DNA of 64,000 nt from Roseibacterium beibuensis (GTDB taxonomy: Bacteria; Pseudomonadota; Alphaproteobacteria; Rhodobacterales; Rhodobacteraceae). Below, in pieces: positions 17,676-25,850 of the stretch. The stretch is taken from NCBI RefSeq assembly GCF_039542305.1, contig NZ_BAABHW010000008.1, positions 24,015-88,014 of the forward strand, written 5' to 3'. The notes under the pieces were generated by a model, which saw only the letters and a list, made by a program, of their open reading frames with translations, did not search any database and was not told where the DNA came from. Each line of letters begins with the position of its first letter. The first letter of the stretch is position 1. A program made the position numbers and the translations under genes.

Positions 17676-18929
17676 TCATGTGTCTTTTTCAGGAAACAGC
17701 CCGGGCATCCACCGACCTGCATACTTGGCAGGAAACGCCAGCTTGAGCGGCGCGCGGGTCGAGGTCGATGACAAAGCCCCCGCTTCAAGTAGCGCAGACG
17801 TCACCCGTCGTGCGGTGCGATCGCTCGTGCCAAGTATGGACTCGACCTCTCCACGTTCGATCTGCCCCTGATAGAGGACGGCTTTCAGCACGGTATCGGA
17901 TTTTGGAGGCAACGCCCCGGCGCGGATTTCTTCTTCGGCCCAGATCAGGATGCGGTCACGCAGCCGATCAGGTCGCATCAGACTTTCCATGAACTCCACC
18001 TGGTCGATACATGTGCGCAGGAAGAAGTCTGCGAAGGAGGCAAGCGCGGCTTCGCTCAGCGTGCCGCGGCCGTCACGATCTCCGCGGCGAGGACCGTCGC
18101 AGGAGGCCAGGTGCTCCTTGTAGGCGGCCTCTTGCCGTGCAAGCCCGCGCGCCACAGACCAGAGCCCGCGTGTATCGAGCGTCTTGCGCAGCATGGCGTA
18201 AGACATGAGGCGGGCAACACGCCCGTTACCGTCGAGGAAAGGGTGCACCCAGAGAAGCCGGTGATGCGCGCAAGCCGCTGCAAGGATTGGTTCGATCCTG
18301 CCGGCAAGGCTGTAAGCCTTGTGCATACGTTCGAGAAATCGCGGCACCGCGCCAGGGCTGATGGCAACGTGCAGCCCGACTTCAACGTAGCGCGTCCGCA
18401 ACTCGCCGGGCACAACAGGTATTTTTTCGCCCGTCTTCGGGTTTTCGACGAAGAGAAGCTCAGGCGGCAGCAGCTCGCAGAAGCGGCGATGCAGCTCGAT
18501 AATGGACGTGGGCGCAGTTGGCTTCTCCGCCATGCCGTCCTCGTCGATCCATTTCTGGACCGCCACATGTGCTTTGGCTTCGAGCTGAAGGTTTCGCCTC
18601 GATGGGTCGGCGCTGTAGTCGCCCTGCATCGCGCGTTCGATGTCGATGGGATGGGTGTCGTGCCCTTCGATGAGGTTACTGTAGTAGCAGTTCATCGCCC
18701 GCACGAGATCTGCCAACGCCTCCGAGACGGAAGAAGGCAACCCGCTCCGGAACGCGGCAGACTTTTCTGCCAGCTCGAGCGCGAGATCGTTTAGACGCGC
18801 GCGCGCTGGTGCACCTTCAGAAACCATGAGAGGCTCGAAAAGTCCTACCGTTTCTCCATCATCCGGGGTTGTCACTTGTCCTGCTTTCTGGCCGCTTTTC
18901 TGGCCATGACTTACCTCTTCTAAAACCAC
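17676..18929 (-). CDS. Fic-family AMP transferase with N-terminal inhibitory motif
   Basis: 417 residues. Fic core motif HPFLDGNGRVAR at about residues 229-240 supplies the catalytic His and nucleotide-binding loop for transferring AMP or another phosphate-linked group to hydroxyl side chains. Near residue 82 the segment YYSNLIEGH contains S-x-x-x-E-G, the inhibitory helix of class II Fic proteins that blocks ATP, so the enzyme is probably self-restrained. The C-terminal 100 residues contain a winged-helix-like region (SILGTSDRTARRVTSALLEAGAL). It sits alone between transfer genes. A host-modulation or toxin-like role is possible. Confidence 0.88.
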   Translation of the reverse strand: MVLEEVSHGQKSGQKAGQVTTPDDGETVGLFEPLMVSEGAPARARLNDLALELAEKSAAFRSGLPSSVSEALADLVRAMNCYYSNLIEGHDTHPIDIERAMQGDYSADPSRRNLQLEAKAHVAVQKWIDEDGMAEKPTAPTSIIELHRRFCELLPPELLFVENPKTGEKIPVVPGELRTRYVEVGLHVAISPGAVPRFLERMHKAYSLAGRIEPILAAACAHHRLLWVHPFLDGNGRVARLMSYAMLRKTLDTRGLWSVARGLARQEAAYKEHLASCDGPRRGDRDGRGTLSEAALASFADFFLRTCIDQVEFMESLMRPDRLRDRILIWAEEEIRAGALPPKSDTVLKAVLYQGQIERGEVESILGTSDRTARRVTSALLEAGALSSTSTRAPLKLAFPAKYAGRWMPGLFPEKDT

Positions 18930-19080
18930 AGACTATCATAAGGTTGCCGACTCAAAAAGCGCATCCCGTCCGCAAATTTGGCCGGTTCCTTGGCCGCAAC
19001 TCCTCCGCGGCCCGCTGCCAGGCTCGAGGATATGGCGAGCGAAAAAGGCAAGACTTGCACGCGACCATCAATCAAATCTC

Positions 19081-19110
19081 CTTGCTATCATTAATGTTGT
19101 TTCGTATCGC
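19081..19110 (+). promoter_or_regulatory. Putative promoter of the 19138 gene, copy of the virB promoter
   Basis: TTGCTA, 17-bp spacer containing TTAATGTTGT, TATCGC; 27 of 30 bases match the element on the opposite strand at 17244-17215. The gene start is 28 bp downstream. Confidence 0.6.
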
Positions 19111-19137
19111 TGCACCATTATAGATGGAGTCGGCATC

Positions 19138-19791
19138 ATGAAGCACGTGATCCACGGCGTGGCAACAGCCACGGCAATAAGCATATCCGGACTAATGGCC
19201 TCGTCAGCTCCGGCTCAGGCCTATCAGGTGGATTGTGCGATCCTCCTCTGCCTTGCGGGCGGTTGGCCTGACTCTGCGCCCTGCGCGCATGCCAGAGCGG
19301 TCTTCATTCGGCGGATCACGCCATGGCCGATCGAGCCGCCCTTACAAATCTGGCGGTGCCCAATGGGTGTGTCTCTCAACGATCCCAGTCCGATGTCGCC
19401 TATGGAACGCCTTTATGACATCACGTTCCGCGATCCGCCCGAACCGCAGGAATCGACTCCTTTGCCCCTTGTCCGCGTCCAAGCGGATGAACAAGCCGAC
19501 ATCGACATCTCGGGCGACGCCTTTGATTTCGTACGCAGCATTCGCGTTTATCACATCCAGTACCGCCAGCACGAAAACCGAGATGGCGACTGCAATCGCA
19601 GCGACTCGACGCGATTGGGGTCCTACGGCGTGCAGGGCGACTACCGATGGACAAGATCCACCGTGGGCCAGGTGCCAGCCGCATCCGGCCTGAGCATCCC
19701 GAATGGATGTGGCAGCTACTTTTACCGTTCCGTCTTCGTCGACTGGCGTGATCACGCCGGGAACTATGGTTCTGAAGAAGTTCGCTACTGA
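19138..19791 (+). CDS. Secreted T4SS-associated protein of unknown function
   Basis: 217 residues with a signal peptide cleaved near SSAPAQA. The mature protein is rich in Cys, Trp and Pro (ILLCLAGGWP, ITPWPIEPPLQIWRCPMG) and ends in a Tyr/Trp-rich domain; at least five cysteines suggest disulfides. No catalytic motif recognised. Its promoter nearly duplicates the virB promoter, so it is likely expressed with the transfer genes and may act at the cell surface during mating. Confidence 0.7.
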   Translation: MKHVIHGVATATAISISGLMASSAPAQAYQVDCAILLCLAGGWPDSAPCAHARAVFIRRITPWPIEPPLQIWRCPMGVSLNDPSPMSPMERLYDITFRDPPEPQESTPLPLVRVQADEQADIDISGDAFDFVRSIRVYHIQYRQHENRDGDCNRSDSTRLGSYGVQGDYRWTRSTVGQVPAASGLSIPNGCGSYFYRSVFVDWRDHAGNYGSEEVRY

Positions 19792-19799
19792 CAAAATCT

Positions 19800-19820
19800 G
19801 CGCGCGGTTTTGCCGCGCGC
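19800..19820 (+). terminator. GC-rich hairpin after the 19138 gene
   Basis: GCGCGCGG and CCGCGCGC form a perfect 8-bp stem with a 5-base loop, 9 bases after the stop codon. No long T run follows, so termination strength is uncertain. Confidence 0.5.
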
Positions 19821-20027
19821 GTCATCTCAACCCCGCACGGGAGGCTGTGCAAAACCCCTGAAAAGGAGACGACGCCAGACCGTGAAGCCTGACGCCGTGC
19901 TAGAAAACTCCGTGAACAAGAGTTTCCTAGCGCACCGCTAAAACACCTGCAACCAGCAAAGTTGTTTTGCTGGCAAGAATGTTGTTGTCTCACGACATGG
20001 CGTCGGATCTCCAAGGAGACCTCGACC
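19821..20027. other. Intergenic region before the HTH gene
   Basis: No gene seen. A hairpin CCAGCAAA/TTTGCTGG lies at about 19951-19973. AAGGAG (20014-20019) is the ribosome binding site of the 20028 gene. Confidence 0.4.
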
Positions 20028-20870
20028 ATGGAACCTACGACCGGCTTGATCCTGCGGCGGATTACGCAGACAAATCTCTCTGTTGCAGCGCACAAGCTTG
20101 CCACCCTCATCCTCGACGCCATCGCCTGGAAGGATGGCTACAACGGTTTGTCGCGGGGAACGGCAGCCTTCACCCTCTCGGCCCTGGCAGAGAAGATGGG
20201 TGTCTCACGGCAGTATCTTGCGGTTCTTCTGAGCGAACTTGAGGCTTCGGAGTTGCAGCTCGAGCGGGCGAAGCCGAATGGCAAGTTCGCGCCCTGGATC
20301 TTTCGGTTTTCCGCTTTCGACGAGGAGAGTGAAACCCATGATCTCGTGTCAGGTGAAGGCGACACATCACTATCTAGAGATAATAATAACAAAACTATCT
20401 TCTCAGGGCTGATCGATATCACCACGAGTTCGAACGTTTTTCAGACAAGTTGGGCGGAGCTCATCAAAGCAGCGAAGGCCACGTTGCCCTGCTGGAACAT
20501 CGACACCCAGGTCATCTGGGATCGCTTCCTCGCCTTCAACCGGTCCCGAGGCAACGGCAGGGTGCCGGCCGGCTTCCTGCTTGGCTTCATGCGCCGATGG
20601 CGAAATTCGTGGGGAACTCCAACTCGTCCCGCGGTCAAGCCGCCCGCGAGACCAATAACGGATCCCAAAGAGCGCGAATTGCTGAGACAGATGCAAGCCG
20701 CACCAACTGCGAACCGCCAGTTCCACGCGTCCGACTTGTGTCGCTTGATCGGACACGCTGCCTACGAAGCGCGGGTACTCGATGTGATCCGCAAGTTTGG
20801 GTGCCAGAGGTTTTCAGCAACCTTGGCGGTGCACGGACGAGCGGTGCTGGAAGGGGAGATATCCCGGTAG
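20028..20870 (+). CDS. Plasmid helix-turn-helix protein of unknown role
   Basis: 280 residues from ATG preceded by AAGGAG at a good distance. Residues about 48-75 (FTLSALAEKMGVSRQYLAVLLSELE) form a helix-turn-helix. A low-complexity Asn/Asp-rich linker (RDNNNK) separates it from a basic C-terminal domain (FMRRWRNSWGTPTRP). The layout resembles plasmid replication or transfer regulators, but repABC further right already supplies replication and I cannot name a family. Codon use is less GC-biased than in virB genes. Confidence 0.6.
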   Translation: MEPTTGLILRRITQTNLSVAAHKLATLILDAIAWKDGYNGLSRGTAAFTLSALAEKMGVSRQYLAVLLSELEASELQLERAKPNGKFAPWIFRFSAFDEESETHDLVSGEGDTSLSRDNNNKTIFSGLIDITTSSNVFQTSWAELIKAAKATLPCWNIDTQVIWDRFLAFNRSRGNGRVPAGFLLGFMRRWRNSWGTPTRPAVKPPARPITDPKERELLRQMQAAPTANRQFHASDLCRLIGHAAYEARVLDVIRKFGCQRFSATLAVHGRAVLEGEISR

Positions 20871-20977
20871 CTTCGCTTGCTCGGACTTGGAGTCCATGAA
20901 AGCCCCGCCACAGATGTCAAGTTCCGATAGTGAAGTTTATGTTAAAAATGGAAGTATCAGCCAGCTTTCCTTGGGTT

Positions 20978-21553
20978 TCAGAAAATCCTGACCTGGGTTC
21001 CCACTTCTGCCAGAGCAAAAAGTTCAGCAATGTGCTCGTTGTACAGTCCAATACAGCCGTTTGATGATTGCCGACCGATTTTGCGCGTGTCACCGGTTCC
21101 GTGCACCCGGTAATACTGCCACGACAGATAAAGTGCGTGTGTTCCAAGCGGGTTGTCAGGACCCGGCGGCCAATAGTCAGGCCATTCGGGGTTACGCTCT
21201 TTCATTGATGGAGTGGGCCGCCAACTCGGCCCCTCCACCTTCCTTATAACCTCTGTATATCCTCGGCGGGTCAACTCTTCCGATGCAGGGACACTCGACG
21301 GGTAGAGTTTGTAGACACTTTCGTCTTCCCACCAATACTGGACTGCACGCGAGTCGATGTCGCACAAAATTGCACCGTGCTGAAGGTTATCGAAGTGGTC
21401 TTGCCAGAGATCCGCACTAAAGGACGAAATATTTCTGCGTACCGCCGAGGGCTCCTGCTCCTGCTCCTGAGCACGGAGAAGGGAAGGTGTTGCCAGAAGT
21501 CCGATCATAGTTGTCGAGACGAACTGGCGTCGTGTTTTCAGTGTTTTTGTCAT
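20978..21553 (-). CDS. L,D-transpeptidase (YkuD), first of three
   Basis: 191 residues with a Tat-like N terminus (TRRQFVSTT) and signal peptide. The YkuD catalytic motif is visible: YRVHGTGD then SSNGCIGLYN, with Cys in SNGC and His in HGTG. Such enzymes make 3-3 cross-links in peptidoglycan or attach lipoproteins to it. A MerR-type promoter (21583-21613) lies 30 bp upstream, so metal induction is likely. Confidence 0.88.
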   Translation of the reverse strand: MTKTLKTRRQFVSTTMIGLLATPSLLRAQEQEQEPSAVRRNISSFSADLWQDHFDNLQHGAILCDIDSRAVQYWWEDESVYKLYPSSVPASEELTRRGYTEVIRKVEGPSWRPTPSMKERNPEWPDYWPPGPDNPLGTHALYLSWQYYRVHGTGDTRKIGRQSSNGCIGLYNEHIAELFALAEVGTQVRIF

Positions 21554-21582
21554 ATGCCTTGCCTCACTCTTTTGTTGGCTGA

Positions 21583-21613
21583 CGGATACGACCTCTAGAA
21601 GCTAGAGGTTCAA
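21583..21613 (-). promoter_or_regulatory. MerR-type promoter/operator 1
   Basis: On the minus strand TTGAAC, 19-bp spacer, TATCCG. The spacer carries a perfect dyad CCTCTAG-3-CTAGAGG (21592-21608). The over-long spacer and central dyad are the hallmark of MerR-family control. It points to the L,D-transpeptidase at 20978-21553. Confidence 0.8.
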
Positions 21614-21648
21614 CTGAAAAACGATGACGTTCTCGTGAGGTCGCGAGT

Positions 21649-22206
21649 TTACAGGTATCGACGCGTTTCAGCGCAATAATCGCGATACTTGGAGCCGTAT
21701 TGTTCATGCAGCCATGGCTCTTCCGCGAGCGGGGCAAGGGCCAGCGCGGCAACTCCAACGATGACGATAGGCCAAACCCAAGATGAGGCGAAGAGAAGAC
21801 CAAAACCTATCAGGATGGCCATGTCGGCAAGGTACTGCGGATGCCGAGAGAAACGGTAGAGACCCGAAGTGATCAGCTCGTCTTTCGCACCGCTGGTGGC
21901 TTTCAGTCCAATGCTGAATGCCCCCCACCAGACAATCAGATTTCCGGTTGCGATCAAGAACGGCCCGACCGCCCAACGGAGTGGGTTGGCCATAGAAGCG
22001 GATTTCCAATCCAAGATGCCCAAACCGATCACCGCCCCAAACACGGCCAATGTGAGACCCCATGCAATGTTTGGTATGACTGAATGCTCTCTGTTTGGAG
22101 GCCAGATGCGCTTGGACGGGCGGGCGATCGACCAAAGGAGCGCACCAATCAAAACCAGACCGGATAGCAGGCCAACGACCATTAGTATGCCTTGGGCAAT
22201 CGTCAT
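21649..22206 (-). CDS. Isoprenylcysteine methyltransferase-family membrane protein (CzcN-like)
   Basis: 185 residues with four or five membrane segments. The C-terminal ICMT/PEMT signature is clear: GLYRFSRHPQYLADM, then AEEPWLHEQYGSKYRDYC. Members occur beside metal exporters (CzcN of the Cupriavidus czc operon belongs to this family); their substrate there is unknown. The start overlaps the CDF gene's stop by 4 bp, so it belongs to the CDF transcription unit. Confidence 0.82.
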   Translation of the reverse strand: MTIAQGILMVVGLLSGLVLIGALLWSIARPSKRIWPPNREHSVIPNIAWGLTLAVFGAVIGLGILDWKSASMANPLRWAVGPFLIATGNLIVWWGAFSIGLKATSGAKDELITSGLYRFSRHPQYLADMAILIGFGLLFASSWVWPIVIVGVAALALAPLAEEPWLHEQYGSKYRDYCAETRRYL

Positions 22207-23120
22207 GAGCGGTGTCCGAACACCTGCGCCTCCTGACGCGCATTGTCGCTCGCTTCGAATTCAAGCGTGGAATGCTCGATTGATAAACGTTCATGCAGCA
22301 CCGATTTGACGTTTTCTTTAATCTTGTCGGCCTCACCCATCCATTCGCGTTCGACGACAATATGGCAGTCCAATGCCGCAGCGTGCTCCTGCATTTGCCA
22401 CAGGTGGACATGATGCACGTCCACAACGCCATCGACACTCTGGATCGCTCTGACCACGTCATTTCCATCAATATCTGGTGGGCTCCCAAGCATCAGGGTT
22501 CGAATTGGGCCCCCTATTTCGGTGAAGGACAAATACAGGATGTAGAGCGCGATGCCGATGGTGATGGCCGGATCAACCCAACGCATTTCATAGAGTATAA
22601 TGAGCGTCCCGCCGACTATGACGGCCACTGAAGCCAACGCATCCGAAAGGTTGTGGAGAAAAAGCGCACGGATGTTCACGCTCCCCTTCTGCATCGAATA
22701 GGTCAGCATTGCGGTCAGCGTGTCGACCACAAGCGCGATTCCACCGAGAATGACTACGGTCCACCCCATGACTTCGGGTGGATCAATCATGCGCATGCCA
22801 CCTTCGTAGATCAGATAGAAGCCGATCACGATGAGGGTGGTGTAGTTGATCAGGGCCGCGACGATTTCGACCCGACCATAGCCGAAGGTCATGCGCTCAT
22901 CGGCTGGGCGGCGCGCGATCTTGCGTGCGGCGAAGGCAATGACAAGCGAGGCCATATCGGAAAAGTTGTGCAGCGCATCGGCGATCAGTGCCAGGCTGCC
23001 CGACAATATGCCCCCGACGATTTGCGCAACGGTAAGAAGCCCGTTCGCCCAGATCGCGATGGCAACCCGCCGATCGCCAGAATCCGGATCGATATGCGCG
23101 TGCCCGTGGTCATGTGGCAT
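22203..23120 (-). CDS. CDF-family divalent cation exporter (CzcD/ZitB-like)
   Basis: About 305 residues. A His-rich N terminus (MPHDHGHAHID) precedes six membrane segments. Metal-binding motifs HNFSD in TM2 and HNLSD in TM5 match the HxxxD site of Zn2+-selective CDF proteins. The C-terminal cytosolic domain (VHHVHLWQMQEH) is complete. It exports Zn2+ and perhaps Cd2+ in exchange for protons. Start chosen at the His-rich Met because the longer frame lies inside the upstream gene; the overlap is then 11 bp. Confidence 0.92.
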   Translation of the reverse strand: MPHDHGHAHIDPDSGDRRVAIAIWANGLLTVAQIVGGILSGSLALIADALHNFSDMASLVIAFAARKIARRPADERMTFGYGRVEIVAALINYTTLIVIGFYLIYEGGMRMIDPPEVMGWTVVILGGIALVVDTLTAMLTYSMQKGSVNIRALFLHNLSDALASVAVIVGGTLIILYEMRWVDPAITIGIALYILYLSFTEIGGPIRTLMLGSPPDIDGNDVVRAIQSVDGVVDVHHVHLWQMQEHAAALDCHIVVEREWMGEADKIKENVKSVLHERLSIEHSTLEFEASDNARQEAQVFGHRS

Positions 23121-23865
23121 TGGCAGGCTCCTCATGCGCGTGTGTCGCGCGTCGGTCAGTCTTGAGGCGGTCGCTGCGGAAACCACGAACGCGCGCATTC
23201 ATCCAGTGGCGTATGATATGACGGTAAAGGGCACCACGCAGCCATCCAAAGGATTGCTCATGGGAAAAATAGAAGGCGTCCGGCGTATCAAACACGCCGA
23301 AATCCTGCACGATGCCGGTTTTCTGAATGTAGGTATCTTCTCCGTTCCAGGCGACGGGAGGCGCGCCAAGGCAATCCGTGCCCGCGCCATAACCGCAGAG
23401 ACTTTCTGTGTCCGAGAATGACGTTTGCAGGACATCGAGGAAAGCGTCATCCAGGATGAAGCCTTCAAGGTTGATCCAGGCACCTTGAAATTCGATCTCG
23501 ACCCATGAGTGGAGAATTTCCTGCGGAGCAAGCGGATACACCAGCTCAGGGACAACACCGCGCTGCAAGCCTTTATGGATCGTAAACCCATGCAACCGGC
23601 AACGAATGCCGACACCACGCAGCAGCGCCATCAAGAGCGTGCCTTTGGTATTGCACTGCCCATAGCCGTCGGAAAGCACTTCGGATGCGGGGATGTCGTC
23701 AGCTCGATTGTATCCGAACGCGATTTCATTCCGAACGAAATCATAGGCAGCTCCGATCCGATCGTATTCGGATAAGCCGCGCCAGCTGCGGTTCTCAATT
23801 AGACGCGCAAGAGGCGCGGCATCAAAATCCAGTAGTTTGGTGGGTACAAGTAGGGGGTCAGTCAT
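23110..23865 (-). CDS. Transglutaminase-like cysteine protease-fold protein
   Basis: About 251 residues, no signal peptide. The transglutaminase triad context is visible: Cys in DGYGQCNTKG, His in ILHSWVEIEF and an acidic residue in NLEGFILDD. Substrate unknown; related proteins act as proteases or amidases. ATG at 23865 is preferred over TTG at 23901, with GAGGAG upstream. First gene of a unit with the CDF exporter and CzcN-like protein, driven by MerR box 2. Its link to metal stress is unexplained. Confidence 0.75.
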   Translation of the reverse strand: MTDPLLVPTKLLDFDAAPLARLIENRSWRGLSEYDRIGAAYDFVRNEIAFGYNRADDIPASEVLSDGYGQCNTKGTLLMALLRGVGIRCRLHGFTIHKGLQRGVVPELVYPLAPQEILHSWVEIEFQGAWINLEGFILDDAFLDVLQTSFSDTESLCGYGAGTDCLGAPPVAWNGEDTYIQKTGIVQDFGVFDTPDAFYFSHEQSFGWLRGALYRHIIRHWMNARVRGFRSDRLKTDRRATHAHEEPANAT

Positions 23866-23900
23866 CTGCAACGGGTCGCTCCTCGAATCGTCTTGGAACA

Positions 23901-23931
23901 AGACTAATTGCTATAGTCACTATAGCTTCAA
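23901..23931 (-). promoter_or_regulatory. MerR-type promoter/operator 2
   Basis: On the minus strand TTGAAG, 19-bp spacer, TAGTCT. Perfect dyad GCTATAG-TCA-CTATAGC (23910-23926), strongly like published CadR/PbrR boxes. It serves the transglutaminase-CDF-CzcN-like unit; the first start codon is 36 bp away. Confidence 0.8.
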
Positions 23932-23960
23932 TCCTTTCTTTCAGAAAGAATCTCCCGCAA

Positions 23961-24560
23961 CTATTTGTCCGTGTGAACCGCTTTGTGGTGTTCGCCGTGT
24001 GCGTCGCGCAGGATGTCGATACCGCCCCAGGCCGCGATCCCGGCGACGATCACACCGACGACAAGGTCCGGCCAGTTGGTTCCTAGCCAAGCGACGAGGC
24101 CACCGGCCACGACGATCCCGAGGTTCGCGGCGAAATCGTTGTAACTGAAGGTGTTGGCCGCGCGGATATTGACGTTTGGATTTTTGAGCTTAGCGAGCAG
24201 CCAAACGCAGACTGCGTTGATAGCCGCCGCGATCAGGGCCATTGCAATCATGATCGTCCCGAGCGGATCTGACCCACCGATGTAGCGGCGCCACGCATCG
24301 TAGAGGATGCCTGCAGCGAACAGGATCAGCAGCCCGCCGGAAACGTTCGCCGCCCCGCGTTTCCATTTGGCGGATCGGGACAAGGCGAAAAGGCTGATCG
24401 CGTAGACGAAGCTGTCGGAGAGGTTATCGAGCCCGTTGGCGATCAGGGCACTTGAGTCGCCGAAGGCGCCTGTTGCGAAAAAAGCCACGGCCAAACCGAT
24501 ATTGAGCGCCAGAACGATCCAAAGCGTCCGTCTCTCCATTGAATCTTGTCTAGCGGCCAT
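23961..24560 (-). CDS. Short CDF-type cation transporter without C-terminal domain
   Basis: About 199 residues with six hydrophobic segments. NGLDNLSDS in TM2 and SYNDFAAN in TM5 occupy the positions of the CDF metal site, but the cytosolic dimer domain of classic CDFs is missing: the chain ends 20 residues after TM6 in a His-rich tail (HGEHHKAVH). ATG starts at 24560 and 24539 are both possible. It follows merR in the same direction (82 bp gap) and is probably co-transcribed with it. Confidence 0.8.
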   Translation of the reverse strand: MAARQDSMERRTLWIVLALNIGLAVAFFATGAFGDSSALIANGLDNLSDSFVYAISLFALSRSAKWKRGAANVSGGLLILFAAGILYDAWRRYIGGSDPLGTIMIAMALIAAAINAVCVWLLAKLKNPNVNIRAANTFSYNDFAANLGIVVAGGLVAWLGTNWPDLVVGVIVAGIAAWGGIDILRDAHGEHHKAVHTDK

Positions 24561-24642
24561 TTTGTGGTTCCAGCTTGTGTTGTACGACACATTAACTTCT
24601 GCGGCTGATCTGCGTTCCAGCCGGAATGTTGGCTGAATTCCT

Positions 24643-25071
24643 TCAGGCCCCGATTTCCTCGTGTTCGGTCAAGCATTCCGAATGGTCCCGCAACACCTCA
24701 AGCACCTTGCAATCTCCCGTCCGCCCGCCGCTGCATTCGTGAACCATACGTTTCAGTTCCGTGCGCAGCGCCTTCAGGCGAGCCATGCGCTGCTCCACCT
24801 GTTTGAGCTGGCGACGCGCGATGGCATCAGCTTCATCACAGGGCCGATTGGGATGGTCGCTGAGGTCGAGCAGCTCGCGGATCGCATCGAGCGAGAAGCC
24901 GAGTTGCCGCGAGTGGCGGATGAAGGACAGTCGATCAAGCTGTGCATTGTCGTAGCGCCTCTGTCCGCCTTCGGTCCTGCCAGGTTCGGGCATGAGTCCG
25001 ATCTGTTCGTAGTACCGGATGGTCTGCACTTTTGTGCCAGTCTTCTTTGACAGAGTACCGATCGTGAGCAT
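24643..25071 (-). CDS. MerR-family metal sensor (PbrR/CadR/ZntR-like)
   Basis: 142 residues. N-terminal winged HTH (MLTIGTLSKKTGTKVQTIRY), then the long dimerisation helix and a metal loop. Cysteines at 78, 113 and 121 match the three-Cys pattern of PbrR/CadR sensors of Pb, Cd and Zn, and differ from the two-Cys loop of CueR. Cys133 is extra, and the His-rich CadR tail is absent. Start chosen at the second ATG with GGAGG just upstream. Five operators of the right architecture within 16 kb suggest it controls the whole island. A sigma-70-like promoter TTGTCT-17-TACACA (25127-25099) may drive it. Confidence 0.92.
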   Translation of the reverse strand: MLTIGTLSKKTGTKVQTIRYYEQIGLMPEPGRTEGGQRRYDNAQLDRLSFIRHSRQLGFSLDAIRELLDLSDHPNRPCDEADAIARRQLKQVEQRMARLKALRTELKRMVHECSGGRTGDCKVLEVLRDHSECLTEHEEIGA

Positions 25072-25176
25072 TTTCGCCTCCATGAAAAAGATACAGTTTG
25101 TGTAGGTTTTGCCGTCGGAATAGACAAGTGTCGGATTCACAGACGCGTGAGTTCAAGCTATACCATGATTTCGTGC

Positions 25177-25207
25177 TTGAACCTCTAGCAGCTAGAGGAT
25201 GTATCCG
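25177..25207 (+). promoter_or_regulatory. MerR-type promoter/operator 3
   Basis: TTGAAC (25177-25182), 19-bp spacer, TATCCG (25202-25207), perfect dyad CCTCTAG-CAG-CTAGAGG (25182-25198). Divergent from merR and pointing into the ten-gene Sco-to-Lnt unit. An inverted repeat TTCAAGC/GCTTGAA (25152-25181) overlaps its -35. Confidence 0.85.
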
Positions 25208-25242
25208 CACAAGCAATAAGAATCAAAATCAGGCGAACAGGA

Positions 25243-25845
25243 TTGTCCCTTACATCGGCACAGAAGTTTCTTTGGGTTTTGGCAGGCGTGGCAGCGCTTG
25301 CCTTCGTATGGCTTTTGCTATGGTCCGATTATCGTGCCGATAGCGCCCGAACCGACGCCGAACCGCCTTTTTTCGCTGAGTTCGAACTGACGGACCACCA
25401 GGGTATGGTTCGAACCGAGGAGGACTTTGCGGGGCGCTGGATGCTGGTTTTTATCGGCTTTACCAACTGCCCCGACGTCTGCCCGACGACCCTATCCGAG
25501 GTCGCGGCGGTGATGGACGGTCTGGGCGACGATGCCGCCAAGGTCCAGCCGATTTTCATAACAATCGACCCTGAACGAGACACGCCCGCAGCACTCGCCG
25601 AATACGTCCCGCTGTTCGATGCGGGCATCATCGGGCTGACCGGCACGCCGGAACAGATCGCCGCCACATCCGAGACCTTTCCGATCTTCTTCGAACGCGT
25701 CGAAGAGGCTGCGGCGCCGGATGGTTACACGATGGGCCACACGTCGCATCTGTTCCTCTTCGATCCCGACGCGGGCTTCGCCGACTCGTGGCCCTACGGC
25801 ACCTCCGCCGAAGAGATCCTCGCCAATCTGGAAGAGAGGATCTGA
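25243..25845 (+). CDS. Sco/SenC copper chaperone 1
   Basis: 200 residues beginning at TTG just after AGG. A membrane anchor (about residues 8-28) is followed by the thioredoxin-like Sco domain: NCPDVCPTT (Cys76, Cys80), ITIDPERDTP and the copper-ligand His in YTMGHTSHLF (His166). Sco proteins deliver Cu to cytochrome oxidase or reduce its thiols. First gene of the MerR-controlled unit; the next gene starts 5 bp after its stop. Confidence 0.9.
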   Translation: MSLTSAQKFLWVLAGVAALAFVWLLLWSDYRADSARTDAEPPFFAEFELTDHQGMVRTEEDFAGRWMLVFIGFTNCPDVCPTTLSEVAAVMDGLGDDAAKVQPIFITIDPERDTPAALAEYVPLFDAGIIGLTGTPEQIAATSETFPIFFERVEEAAAPDGYTMGHTSHLFLFDPDAGFADSWPYGTSAEEILANLEERI

Positions 25846-25850
25846 CCGAC

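Noticed and set aside
20028..20870. Second replication initiator
   Set aside because: Only an HTH is visible; no RepA/RepC/DnaA-like family feature or iterons were found nearby.
25177..25207. CueR-type copper control of the Sco operon
   Set aside because: The regulator has three cysteines in PbrR/CadR positions and the boxes resemble CadR/PbrR boxes, so copper sensing is less likely although some controlled genes handle copper.
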